From Rotaria socialis (lineage: Eukaryota; Rotifera; Eurotatoria; Philodinida; Philodinidae): a DNA stretch of 64,000 nt. This document shows, piece by piece, positions 39,601-51,892 of the stretch. The stretch is taken from assembly GCA_905331475.1 (NCBI GenBank), contig CAJNYU010000830.1:38958-102957 (forward strand), in the 5' to 3' direction. Numbering within the stretch: the first letter of the stretch is position 1; every line of letters starts with the position of its first letter. The notes beneath the pieces were generated by a model that saw only the letters and a program-made list of their open reading frames with translations, ran no database searches and had not been told where the DNA came from. The translations under genes and the position numbers were made by a program.

Positions 39601-41034
39601 TCGCATACAAAAAATGATTAATATTTTTCCCATTAGTAACCATACTGTAAACGATGATTGTGACGACCAAACGTGAGAGAAACAGAAAAATCTTGAATTT
39701 TACCCATTGCATACAGCCATAATTTGAGTGCTTTTTTACTGTGATGTATTCCTGGTTCTTCATATGGTTTCAATCGCACAGCCATTAATTCTTGTTAACG
39801 TTGATTTTTTTTTCAAGTACAAATCTAAAGAAAGAAAACAGATTGCATTAATCTTCGTAAATATAGTTATACTTTAGGTGTTCTCGCACGAAAGAAAAAA
39901 GAAGTGCGAAAGGACGTATTTCTCGTCAACTATCATCATATCAATAGATTCTGCCCAATCTATTACATTTGCACTACTTTTTTTTAACTGGAAGAGAACG
40001 GATGAAAATACTTAGACGAGCATATTTCATTGATTATTCGTAAAGCATACGGGAATACTTTGTATGACTATTTACTTCCGCGCAAAACTCAATATTCGCG
40101 TCCTTGCACTTTGAAAAAATCGAAAATGTTATTTATGAAACCCCTGTAAAATTCATTTTGTTTATTGATGAAAAAAACCACTTGCTCGAGTTCTAAGATA
40201 AAAAGAAAAGTAACTAGTTAGTACGATAGCACTTTTAATCTGTGTTCGCATTCGACAGTAAAGAAATAAGTTTTTCTTTTCTTTGTTCGAAAGAGAAAAA
40301 CGTGTAAGGGACAAAATAATTTTCTTTGTCGATTCCCTTTGCAAGACTAAATAGATGTTCGTTGCTCAAGGCTGCCAGGACTCTATTTTGCAAAATTATT
40401 TTGATAATTTTAGAGAAAAATTCTTTTTTTGTTCTTTACAGAATTTTTTAATGAGAGTTGCAGAACGACATCAGTGCATCAAGACATGAATTATTCAATA
40501 TTCTCCTGTAACATTTTATGAATGGAACTGTATTTGCTGTTTGTACAGTTCTACATCCGAGTTATTATTTTGATATTATACGAAGGATTCATGTTTTTAA
40601 TTAAAAACTGTGTATAAACAATGCTGAAAAAACACAAAGTCCCTACCAATAGAAATGAAAAATTATAATAATACTGACTTTTTGTATACTTATGAAAATG
40701 TTTGCATTCAAATTGCCAAGCAGAGAAATCGTATTCCGTTGAAATTTTAGTCTATACTTTTCTTCGAACAAAACTTTATAGTTATTGCAAAATCTTGTTT
40801 TTCTGTTGCTTAATAGCATGATCATGTATTACTCATTATTTCTCACTATTCGTTTTACAATCGAAATTATGCAAATATTAGAAACTCGCAGGTAATGGCA
40901 TAATTTTCAAAATAAGAATTAATAAATAAGGAAACATCGGATTCGCATCCGATTGTCATGTGTACTGCAAAAGCTGAGTCGATTTATATATGTTTTGAAT
41001 AATTCGAAGAAGAGACTTTTTGAAAAAACCCTGT
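36676..41034. other. Gene-poor stretch, nothing recognised
   Basis: 4.4 kb of AT-rich DNA. Frames of 60-94 codons were read on both strands; none has domain motifs, signal peptides with a following domain, or matching splice partners. Confidence 0.45.
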
Positions 41035-41094
<60 letters not shown>

Positions 41095-41104
41095 NNNNNN
41101 NNNN
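41035..41104. repeat. 60-nt poly-G tract ending in a 10-N assembly gap
   Basis: Uninterrupted G from 41035 to 41094, then N at 41095-41104. Frames of poly-Gly or poly-Pro across it are artefacts of the tract. Confidence 0.95.
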
Positions 41105-42195
41105 CACCCTTCTCAGGGATGGTTTGGCTAATAATGACAATTTTTTCGATAGCTCAGTCATTTTTTGGCGGATCCTTCTCATCTTCGAACTCGACTGAGA
41201 TATTGATGAAATCATTCTGTGTACAAAATTTCATGACAATTGGATGAGGCTTTCAAAGGTTATCGTGTTAACGGCCGGTCGGTCACACTGACCGTATCTA
41301 GAGTGTACTCACTTTTTTTGAGTACACAAAAAGAGACAAATAGCGTCCGTCATCAATATCTAGTGATAAATGAGAATCTATTATAGGTCAGTATACAGTA
41401 AGCTCGAAATGGGAATATTGAATCGTACTATCCCAGGTTGAGCGTTACGATCATCGTACATTGTCGTGTACTTGACGCCAGAATTACGGCCGTATACGAT
41501 AAAAATACGACCCAGCACGACAGCCGTATTGTGAACGTATTTTAGTCGTGTACAGTGGTATACAACTTATATTACGATCGTATACTGCGATTTACGGTCG
41601 TCTTATTTTCCCATCTGAGATGTACAACCAGCCAGAGGTATGTATCCAGCATTGATTCGTAATAGTTGTCGATTATACTTCTGCGATGATTACTTTTAGA
41701 ATGTGTACAGCGTGGTGAAAGCAGTGTTTGGGAAAAAGCACGCATCACTACGTACTTACGTAAGAATTAGGAAACCAAAACACTCCGTAGGTATCTCACT
41801 ATGGCTATTTGAACTAGCAGGTGAATTAGATAGGCATGAATTTAATGGAATATCTAAAAATGTAGCAATCCATATCTAAATTAATACAGTAGTATCAATT
41901 CCGGTGAAACAACACCTTTTAAAAAGTTGTTTGATCTAATTTTGTAGTAGAACATCTTTTAAATCAATTACATGTCTGAATAAAAAAATGTTCGGTCTTT
42001 TAATTTAACATATTATCAATTTTAACAAATGACTATCAATATCAATCAATTGATCGACTTATCTAATTAATTTGACATATGATGGGGAATTCGAATTTTC
42101 GGCAAATTCACTTTTGTTAAAAAATATGAATTTGTGGCATTTTGATTATCCACCCGTTCAACAGAAGAGGAACAGGGGGCAAAAAGAGAAATGTA
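41105..42195. other. Non-coding block with hairpins and CGTA-rich stretch
   Basis: Two perfect hairpins lie close together: CGGTCA-CAC-TGACCG at 41280-41294, and GTGTACTCA / TGAGTACAC around a CTTTTTTT loop at 41303-41327. From about 41450 to 41610 the motif CGTA/TACG recurs roughly every 15 bases, including GGCCGTATACG and GATCGTATAC, in a genome otherwise poor in CG. No gene is seen. Confidence 0.5.
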
Positions 42196-42223
42196 GGGGG
42201 GGGGGGGGGGGGGGTGTTTTTGT

Positions 42224-42265
<42 letters not shown>

Positions 42266-42298
42266 NTTTTTCCATTTCCCCCCCCCCCCCCCCCCCCC
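42196..42298. repeat. Poly-G / poly-C tracts with one N
   Basis: 19 G (42196-42214), then TGTTTTTGT, 42 G (42224-42265), one N at 42266, TTTTTCCATTT, then 21 C (42278-42298). The G-to-C switch beside an N looks like an assembly join between opposite-strand homopolymers. Confidence 0.9.
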
Positions 42299-44984
42299 AA
42301 ACACACCACTTTAATTGTTAATTAGATATAACTTTGTGTTGTTAGGTAGAGTTGTTTAATAAATTCGATATAAATTTATTTTAAAATTAGATATGGATTG
42401 CTATATTTTTAGGTATTAGTTTATATTTACCCAATTAGATAGTGAAAATATAGATAGAGATTTCTCCCATGCTGGGTAGTGCGCTCTCGTCTATTCGACA
42501 AATTAGAAAGAAGAAAGAAAGAATACCCAAATACCTTTCGGTGTAGGGTGAGACAACGTTCACGCACTTGTTTAGTGTCTTTTCGTTAGCAGTTTATGTT
42601 TAAAGTCCAATTGACAGGTTGCTAGCCTAAAACCCAGACGGTTGGCTACTGGCAGCCCAGGGTCGCCTCCTGCTTCTGTCGAAACATCTGCAGGCCCCAT
42701 GTAGGCGCTCGACAAATTAACATGAATCACAATTGACCAAAAAAAAGAATACCGAATTACAGTGGGAAAAATTGCAAGACTGTTACTATAAATAAATATG
42801 TATGCGCTATAGATATCATCCTTTCTTCAGGCAAGTATTTATTCTAGTATAGTGAAAAACGTTGTCTGATCAGATAGAAGTGTAGTAGGCGTTCTAAATT
42901 TTTGTAAATAACTAGGCGAGGAAAATTTGTGTTTTTCTACATCCTCTGCTAGGTATAAGTGAACTCCTGTGAGACTTTCTCTTTTAAGTACATGTGCCCT
43001 TATGTACTCTAATATCTTGCTGTGGATGAAAACGTCGAATATTTTGAGTTAATCTCTAGTTGGACTAAGCCTGCTTCTACGAAAAGTTATGCCCGAAATA
43101 AAATTTCGGCAACAAAACGTGAGTGGAATAATTGAAGCTCGAAAATACATACCTGTACACCCCGCTGTAAAGCAACCTTATTTTTTTGCAGCTCACTCAG
43201 GCCGTTCTTTTACTAAGTATGTTTCGCCGAAATACAGTACATCCGACGTAAATGTTGATGCCCAATTGAACTTTTATTCCAAAATTCCACTTCGATTGTT
43301 GTCTTGCGTAGAAATTGCAACGATCTTACCAGTCACTGACTGTAAATTATGATATATTATCAGATAGATGGGAGGAGATGCACTAGTGGATCAGTTTTGA
43401 ACTTAGTTGAATACGAAAGTATTCTAGATAAAGTACTAGCACAGTTTATGAAATCATATCTTTTTACTATTGATAGAACGTTGTAGAAAGATTTAGTGAG
43501 ATTAGATCTTCCATCGTATTCTTTGAGGGTGTCGTATTGAACATTTCTGTTCGAATATTCAATAGAGTTGTTCATCGTTTTTGTTGCAAAAGATTGTGTA
43601 GTATGTTGATTGGCAAGTTCGAAGAAGAAAACAAAGATAATTTAGTCATATAACGAAACGTGGTTAATATAGAAGGTACATCAGATACTCCCAATCGATC
43701 GTGGGTCGCTTTTTAGTCGGTTTTATATCAGAATTAATCGAAATTGTGTTTATTAATCATTTACGGACAAATAGTAGAAAACGCTATGACCATGAAAGGA
43801 AACATGTTTCCATTTGACGAAATTGGGCTATTAGTTGATTTTTTTAATGTTCTATCAATACACATCTGATTGTTACTCTCATTTTGTTACACGGTTTATA
43901 CTAAAACAAATGAGTCATATCTATTGACAATAACATCTACTGACACTCAATTTTATTTCTGATAGTTTTTGTTTCGACGTTTTCCGCCAAGCTAAAGATA
44001 TCCTTGTTTTCATATACTACTATAGTTTCTTTAGAAAAATGTAATCTTTGTCGAGTGAAAATATTAGTAAATATTTTGCTGTTTACATGAAATCTACATT
44101 TATATAAAAGCTCAATTATTTTTCTCTCATATTTTCTTAATGAAGGATACATTTTGTTTTAATGATGAATTTAATGTAGTTCAACTTTTCGCTAGGTTTA
44201 TCTTTATTTGAGACATATGCAAGCTCCTTATAACTGAGAGAATGTTGCAAATTGCAATGTGTAAAAATATAGTACATTAAAATGAATCATCAATGGAGCC
44301 AACAGTAACAATGACGTGACAGATTATTAACCTTTTTGAATTGTCACAGTGCATATGATTCAGCTCGAATGTTTCCCATTTAACACCGTGAAAAAAAGAG
44401 AAAAACGCGACATTTTATTTTATAACTAAATTTTTTTCTAGAACTTCCGCGATCTGATTGAACGATCTCGCAGAATATACAACCAATCAAATTTGTAATT
44501 ACGATTCATTGCTTTTTTTTCAAACTTTCTAGTATTGCCTAATATAGTAAGATAACGACGCAATTAAACTTCTTGGTAAAGCACAAATTTCATTAAGTTT
44601 GAGCACCAAAAAAAAGTAGTTGTTTTTCTTCGTATAACAGAATGATAGCCTAATAATGTCGCGCTTTCTATTCATTGGCTAGTCGCTAGTGCGCAGTAGA
44701 ATAGAAACGTGTTGTTTTTGCGTATATATTTATTTGAATTTAAATATCTAAACAAAAATAATATATGATGAGTATCCACGTATTTAAATTTGAAACTCAA
44801 CTAGAAATTCAGAAAAATCTCATCTATCTGACGTATTCACAGTTCATACTGAGTATATAACAATTTAATAGATACTACCTGTCATTTATGCATGCATGTT
44901 GATATCAATCTACTTGTTTTTTCTTTATTAGACGTATCAAAAAAAGTGATTTGCAAATCTATTCACCTTTCACAAAGAATATAA
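42299..44984. other. Intergenic upstream of the IAP gene
   Basis: A GC-richer patch at about 42600-42720 contains GGCTACTGGCAGCCCAGGGTCGCC and CTGCAGGCCCCATG but no recognised RNA or protein. The frame at 43089-43352 (ATG, 87 codons) has a possible GTGAGT donor after 10 codons and no clear partner. A likely acceptor TTCTTTATTAG ends at 44931, 53 bases before the IAP start. Confidence 0.4.
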
Positions 44985-47900
44985 ATGGCAACAAGCATTC
45001 AATCAACAAAACATAGCGTTTCATCAAACTCGATCAGTCGTACGTCGGCACGACTGTCGCGACGTTTGAAGCCTGACCTCTACCGCTTAGCAACTTTTCG
45101 AACGTGGAAAAATAATACACAATGCATCGTTTCACCAGCGGTACTCACGAAGGTCGGATTTGCATATACTGGTAAAGGTGACAAGGTGCGCTGTGAAGCT
45201 TGCGGGCTGGAAATCGAAAATTGGAAACCAGGCATGGATCCAAAGCAAGAGCATATGATGCAAAAACCTGAATGCCCATTCGTTCTTGATCAACAAGAAT
45301 TATTTTCAAAGAATGGTATATTATTGTTTTTGAGTTTTGACACGAACCTCCAGGATATCTCCAAATTTATGATCATGCTAGAACAGTCTCTAATTCTACT
45401 ACTGATCAAATGTAATGGAATATATTTTTTCCAATTTGATACGTATAGACAAAGAAGCAGTTTAAGTTACACCAGGAAAAAATTGATTTGAAGATTTCTT
45501 CAACTATGCACTTTTGATCACTCACATCTTCCTACGTTTACGCTATTGAACATCTTATCTTGTAGTTATGTATTCTTACGAGAAGAAAACATGGTCACTA
45601 AATGTAATGACACGCTGTCGTGTAAAATGATTCGATTTACTGACATTTACGATCATTTCAGTGTTCTTAAAACGAAAGCGTTCTCTTGTGATTCAAGACA
45701 CTATTTGCGTTATCGTTCTATGACAAAGTATACTAGTCATTCGAAAGATTTACTCAAATATTTATATTAGTACACAACTGGAAAATTCAAACTCACGCTT
45801 TAGTATAGTCTGATTATGCAAACTAATTTCTACATATGACCGAACAAACGAAAAATTCCAGAACAATCCTAAGAAAGGGTCAATGAATAGAGGTGTAAGC
45901 CGTCGGCTTCAGAAAAAATCAGCTGACGGCTTACACCTCTATCAATGAAACTAAGCAATACCCTAACTTTATGATCCTCTCATAATTATTCATGTCACTC
46001 AAGAAACACTAGAGCACAAACTCAAAAGCTAAGCTTGCGTCGGGATATAGAAGTATGGGTCTGACGTTCTTCATTGTATCATCGGTAAACTTTTCTTCCA
46101 TACACTTAAAGATTTGCTCTTAGTGCATGACTTTCTTGTTCGAGAATCTCACAACGTTACTAGAATAGTTAAACGTAGTAGTTATATTTTAACACACAGC
46201 GTTTTTACATACGCAGTTTTCAAGACTTGTCCATAGCATGTGAAGTTTTTGTTTAAGAAAGCTATGTGCATTGAGCAAGAAGTTTCACTTTGATAGTCAA
46301 AATTCTTTCATATTGTTGAGTATTGTTTAAGCTAATCGTAAATAGAGCAGCATCATGTGTTACATTAAATTCGATTAGAAACGTATTTTAGAAGTTTTCG
46401 TAAGATGATCATAAATCTTGAAATATCCTGTAGAGAGTATACATCTAACACAGCGAAGTTCCTCGATTTTATTATTCAATTGAAACGAACTTCAATTGTT
46501 ATCGATAAAACAGAACAGGTTTTACTATATTAATAACTTTAACACTGAATTCCAGCATATTCACATACATAAGTTGTTAACGTATTACATGAATAATCGT
46601 TTGTTTCTCAGAATGAAAACAAGTCGAAGACTAGATATTGTCAAATTTAACAATAGTTTCTAGTCTTCTGACTTTTGAGTCATTCTATGGGTTAAAACTA
46701 AAATTGTCTTGATCATCTAGAAAATCATTGACACAAGTTACTAGCTGATCACGACTGACCAAATAATCCTACTCAGATTGGTAGACACTTCGTTCTGACG
46801 AAGAACAGGATTAGGTAATTATGTTTTATATGTATATTAAGATCAGCCAGTTTCATTTATCAAGTCAGCAATTAACCAAAATCATGTCAAGAACTCCGAC
46901 TACCGAGGTTTCATGGATCATGGCGGCGGCGATACGAACAATAGATCTATTGAAAATCGATTCATTTTCTCTCTGTCCACTGAAATTTTGGATAAAGCTC
47001 GCACGTACACGTTATCAAACTGGCCATCTATAACACCAAGCGCTCAAGAAATGACTTATGCAGGCTGGTGGTATACTAATATAGCAGATCGAGTGATATG
47101 CATTCATTGTGATGTTATGTTCCACAATTGGAATGAAAGTGATAGACCTTATGAAATTCACAGACTTAAATCGCCTAACTGTTTTTTTGTTCGTACCAAC
47201 GAACAGAGAGCAACAAATACACAACAGCAATTACCCTTACCTATCGTAACAGCCAACGATGTACCTAACGCCCAGACGGTGGTCGGAGCCGTGCACGCTG
47301 ATTATGCAGTCCTATTTCGTAGGCATCAAACCTTCCATAATTGGCCAGAAGCTGAAAAAACATCGCTACCATCAGTAGAGTCCTTCGTCGACGCAGGATT
47401 TTTTTATACTGGTTAGATTTACCTAAATAAACGAATATCAATAATTAATATCTGTTTTTGTCTTCAGGAGAAAATACTGTTGTCCGATGCTTTTATTGCA
47501 ACGGAGCCTTAAGAAATTGGCAAGCATCAGACGATCCGAAAATTGAGCATGCCCGCTGGTTTCCACAGTGTGCTTATATTCGACAGTTTATAGGTGAAAA
47601 CCTGTATCAGGCTATACAGCGGAAAAATCGTGAACTACGAGGCGAGTACACAAAAGAAAATGAATACACAACTATTACTTTCTGTTTTTCATTTTTAGCG
47701 CAACAGAATCTACAAGAGAGCAACAGTGGCGAGAATTCCCTGTGTACACCATGGACAAATGATGAAATCGATCGAATGGTTAAAGCTCGTCTTGACTTAC
47801 CAGTTGTAGAGAAACTCCGACAAGAAAACTACAGCATGGCTATTATTCGGTAAGTTTACATATTGTAATAAAAACGAATTCATTACGGTTTCTATTCTTT

Positions 47901-48533
47901 TAGAAAAGTGTATGAAATGCAGTTACGATTCAAAAGTAAACTAATAGTTGCAAACAAAGACAAGAAAAATGTTAATCTCTATTTTGTTTACTAATTTATT
48001 AGAAGACGATTTTAAAAGTGATGTTGACCTTCGTATTGCCTGTCTCATTTTGGACAAACAGGTTAAGTTAATCAATGGAAATGAAGCAAACATACTTGTT
48101 CCGCAAAATTGGATGAACACTTACATAGAAGCTCACAGGCCCAACAGTGAACCAAGACCAGCCGCTACAAAACAAATCACCATAGTGCCAAGTAAGTGCT
48201 CTATTTTGAAGTTCTCTTTTATGTTTTCATTTTATTTCTATCTTTATAGAACTCGAATCTTCACAAGTGATTGCAACCATTGCGCCACGAGCACGATTGA
48301 TGACTAAAACAGGTATATATATATACATATTACTCGAGAGATTCTCTTAATTAATTTTTTTCTTTTTCTTTTCAGAAGAACCAACTCTTTGTCTTCTTTG
48401 TCTTAGCACCGAACGACAAGTTGCATGCTTGCCCTGTGGTCATTTAACCAGTTGCGTAGCATGTGGACATAGCTTGAAAACTTGTCCTATTTGCCGAGCA
48501 GCAGTAAAGGCCTTCGTCCGTATATACACTTAA
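44985..48533 (+). CDS. Inhibitor-of-apoptosis protein: three BIR domains and C-terminal RING
   Basis: Exons 44985-45315, 46842-47411, 47468-47641, 47699-47849, 47904-47935, 48003-48191, 48250-48312, 48376-48533; 555 aa. IAPs bind caspases or IBM-bearing partners through BIR domains and ubiquitinate targets through RING. All three BIRs keep CxxC-x16-H-x6-C: BIR1 CEACGLEIENW..EH..C (exon 1), BIR2 CIHCDVMFHNW..IH..C, BIR3 CFYCNGALRNW..EH..C. A possible UBA-like helical stretch follows (NDEIDRMVKARLDLPVVEKL). The RING reads LCLLCLST, ACLPCGHLTSC, CPICRAAVKAFVRIYT. Exon 1 joins exon 2 over a 1.5-kb intron with alternative acceptors at 46841 and 46850; if they are separate genes, BIR2-BIR3-RING would start at the ATG 46913. 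The exon 3 donor is GC (G|GCGAGT), chosen because it restores frame. Confidence 0.85.
45888..45941. mobile_element. 54-bp hAT-like mini element with 8-bp target duplication
   Basis: The inverted arms TAGAGGTGTAAGCCGTCGGCT and AGCTGACGGCTTACACCTCTA (one mismatch) surround a 12-nt A-rich loop. Direct repeats TCAATGAA at 45880-45887 and 45942-45949 flank it exactly, an 8-bp target duplication as made by hAT transposases, and a TAGAGGTG terminus is common for hAT ends. It is essentially two terminal repeats with almost nothing between, inside the first intron of the IAP gene. Confidence 0.75.
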
Positions 48534-48711
48534 CGTCAATATTGCTATTTTTCCCTTTTCTTCTCGACTTCATTTTATCTATCTCATTACGGCAATTCAA
48601 CTAACCAAGTGCATAATTAATCATGCCAAGTTCATTTTCGTATAATCAAAAGAGTCACAAACGAAAAGTATATAAAATAATGATAATTTCATTGTTTCCT
48701 AAATATTTTAG
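48534..48711. other. IAP 3' flank
   Basis: AT-rich 3' UTR and flank between the IAP stop codon and the next inverted repeat. No canonical AATAAA was identified. Confidence 0.4.
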
Positions 48712-49348
48712 TTAAGGATGCACCAATATCTGGATCGTGGTTTCAAAGATAACTTTTTCCAATATTGAGAACTCATTGTTCTATCTATTTTTCATGATAG
48801 TTCTGCTGAGCTTTGGTTGCTCTATCCGAAGCTATGATTAGATTTCATCAATTCTAAAAGCTGAGATTCAACACTAAAATCAACCGATTTCATAACCCAG
48901 TTTAAATTTTCAAAGAAATCTAAACATAGCATCGAATACAGGATTTAAAAGTAGTTGCAGTTAATACGAACATGGAAGTTCTGAATATTGGAGATATGTT
49001 GCCGCGGGACTTGGATTTTTTTAGTTCTAACCCAAGCCTTGAATTGTAATATAAAATTAGCATATCTCTTGTATTGAGAATGAAATGTTTGTTATTAATC
49101 ATCATCGATTTTTGAATGCTTTATGCGATGCTATGTTTTGATTTCTTTGAAAATTTAAACTGGGTTATGAAATCGGTTGATTTTAGTGTTGAACCTCAGT
49201 TTTTAGAATTGATGAAATCTAATCATAGCTTCGGATAGAGCAACCAAAGCTCACCAGAACTATCATGAAAAATAGATAGAACAATGAGTTCTTAATATTG
49301 GAAAAAGTTATCTTTGAAACCACGATCCAGATATTGGTGCATCCTTAA
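48712..49348. mobile_element. MITE-like inverted repeat bounded by TTAA
   Basis: Arms of about 239 bp (48712-48950 and 49110-49348, inverted, few mismatches in the outer 215 bp, decaying inward) around about 160 bp. The outer ends read TTAA-GGATGCACCAATATC and GATATTGGTGCATCC-TTAA. TTAA at both ends fits piggyBac-like target choice, though TTAA is self-complementary and could belong to the repeat. No transposase frame. Confidence 0.75.
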
Positions 49349-50756
49349 TTACGATAAAAGATATTACTGACTATCAATGAGAAACAACCAGTCAGATGTT
49401 TTTGATTTCTCTCTTTTATTTTGAGAACCGTGCTTGAAATTCATTTCTTTCGTGAAATTTTTTGATATATATATTAAAAGATATCTTAATTGAAAGTTAA
49501 AATTGTTTTATGGAAATATTTATGAAACAATGGAAATATCAATAATTTTATAGGATTTTTCGTTTGTGACGCTTGATTAATCTTGAAGAGCATACTCTGA
49601 TGCATGTGAAAATGAAAAAAGCAAAATAAACATAACATGTAACTCATCCAATGGAAAAACTGACATTTATTGATAACAACTCATTCGTCCCTTTCAAAAA
49701 AAGATACGTATGATACAATATTTGAGAAAGTATACAGTCTTTTATCGTCTTCTCCCTAACAATCAATTGTATTTTTTCTTTTGACATGACGAAGTGTTAT
49801 ATGATTGTTTCAAATCACTACAATATATACATGAAACATCAATATACACGCTTCTAATAAAATAAACCGTTCACTAAAATAACCTTCGATCTACAAACAT
49901 TCCAAATAGATTTTAAATAGTAAGCCTGCACAGAGAAACAAGGGAAGTTATAGAATAAAAACAAATTGCGTTTGCGAATAGATGTCGCCGCTCATTTGAC
50001 CTACAAACTTTCAAATATGTACTCAACAGTAACATTCCGATCAGCTCACTAGTTGATAGATAATAGGTTCAATGAATCGTTGGGCAGCGTCAAAGTTTCA
50101 GTGAAAATGAATATTCGTTCGTTGACATGCATGACGTGTCAAACAACTGTTTAATGGAAATTGTACAATGGCAAAAGAATCATATTTTTTATGCTGAAAT
50201 TGTCAGTCTTCTCTACAAATCATAATATCTAATAAAAGTTAAACTAATGCTATTTAATTTTTCAAATTCATTAACATTGTCATAATTCGAGACCAACGAT
50301 CCATGGAAAGGAGCACTTCTCGTATTTTTCTAGTTATACCAAGACCTCTCGGCATCTCTCATACGAGTTCAGACAATGAATTGCAGATGTAATAATTCTC
50401 TCATTATTAACTTGAGATGCTTCAGCAATTTTCTGCTCAGTTGATTACATGAATTCCACTGATTCAATTTCCACAAAAAATTTACCAATACATCTGCTGA
50501 GAAAATGATTAGATTTCGATAAGGACGCAAACAACAGATGATTCTCGCATGACTCATTCAGTCAAGAGCGTTCTCCGGAATAGAAACTGAGTCATGATAC
50601 TATGCTTCATGACAGACTTCGATGCATATAAATACAGGGGAAAATATTTTGTTTTGTTACTGCATAAATATAAATTACTCAAAATCTCTATTTAGTTATA
50701 GTCACACGTTTGATGATGCTCAATTCATTAATTCATGAAACATGCATTCGGCACGG

Positions 50757-50805
50757 ATATGTTGTAGGTAAAATTGGAATAATTCCAATTTTGCCTACAA
50801 CATAT
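50757..50805. repeat. 24-bp-arm hairpin
   Basis: ATATGTTGTAGGTAAAATTG continues into GAAT, and one base later its complement follows with a single T/C mismatch. There is almost no loop, and no flanking target duplication was found. Confidence 0.8.
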
Positions 50806-51091
50806 ACATGAGAAGATTAAAATCGATTTCAGTCTTTCATATGAACAAAAACGACTTCTATATTGATTATTGTTCCTTGTCTGAATGTTAAATGTATCAA
50901 TCAAAACAAAGAAAAGGCGATATTTCCATTTGTTGTTGGAGGTATACGCCTATAGTACTAATCAGGAAATTTACTTTTTCATCAACGTGTTGTCAACTGA
51001 TACACAATTAATCATAAAGGAAAATAATATATATTTTTACATTTGTATATTCAAGCTCAAATCTAAGAAACAAATTGATATTACTCATACC

Positions 51092-51222
51092 TGTATATAT
51101 ATATATATATAGAATAGTTGTATTACCAATTTTCCAGAGAAGTATTGCGTCAACCACCATGCAGAGTAAATCATTTAAAAACTGCTCTCTGTTTTCTTCT
51201 TTCTTTCTCTCTCTCTCTCTCT
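51092..51222. repeat. (TA)n and (CT)n microsatellites
   Basis: Alternating TA at about 51092-51111 and a TTCT/CT run at about 51196-51222, separated by unique sequence. Confidence 0.85.
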
Positions 51223-51275
51223 GATTCATAAAAGCAGTCATTTCTCTAGCCAAAGTCAATAGAACCGTCTGCAGG

Positions 51276-51344
51276 CTATAGACGATTCTGCAATGTTCTA
51301 GATGCATCTATAGACGATTCTGCAATGTTCTAGATGCATCTATA
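51276..51344. repeat. 32-bp tandem duplication (about 2.2 copies)
   Basis: The unit from 51276 (CTATAGACGATTCTGCAATG, then TTCTAGATGCAT) repeats identically at 51308-51339 and begins a third time with CTATA. Confidence 0.9.
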
Positions 51345-51892
51345 CACGTTAAAACTAGCTGAATGACACAGGTTTCGAAAGAAAATACTTTCCATCATAT
51401 TTAGTGACATCTTTATTTATTGATAGTTTTAAAAGCTTTATGCATTTGTAATTTTCTTTTTAAAATATAAATAACAGTCGAACGATTGATCGTGAAACAA
51501 GAAAAATGAACAACATACAATATAAAACTAATATCAACACATTAGCATTTATTGCAAGAAGAGTGAAATTTAAGTACACTAAAAAGGAAACCAAGATCGG
51601 TGGTTTTTTCATTGAATTTTGTAGGGGACATCTATCCGTTTCGTGTGGTGTATGAATCGATGTGTCGTACAGCCAATTGGCTATGTTCTTTTTTTTCGTT
51701 CTTTTACTTGCCATTTTCTGTGACAAATTCACGAGATATTACTATATTGTGTTCCGACTTGGTTTCTTTTGACATTGGTCTATTCTAGTTACCATAGATA
51801 CTGTAGAAGATAGGATGTGTACTGTTTCATTCTAGAATAAATAATTAGTGGGAAAAAACGGCACGTTCTTTTATTACTGGCGGCACAAAATA

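Larger units (their letters stand above)
49349..51892. other. Intergenic, no gene recognised
   Basis: 2.5 kb between IAP and the TPR-SET gene. It holds the short repeats listed separately and AT-rich sequence without convincing frames. Confidence 0.45.

Noticed and set aside
40919-42314. Poly-Gly and poly-Pro proteins
   Set aside because: They translate homopolymer G/C tracts and Ns, not genes.
42600-42720. GC-richer patch considered as structural RNA or tRNA
   Set aside because: No tRNA cloverleaf or A/B box pair could be laid on it by eye.
43089-43352. 87-codon ATG frame upstream of IAP
   Set aside because: No family features and no consistent splice partners.
45316-45770. Extra coding after BIR1 (45316-45491) and the 74-codon frame at 45546
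   Set aside because: The first is read-through past a GTATAT donor, the second has no domain; both lie in the first IAP intron.
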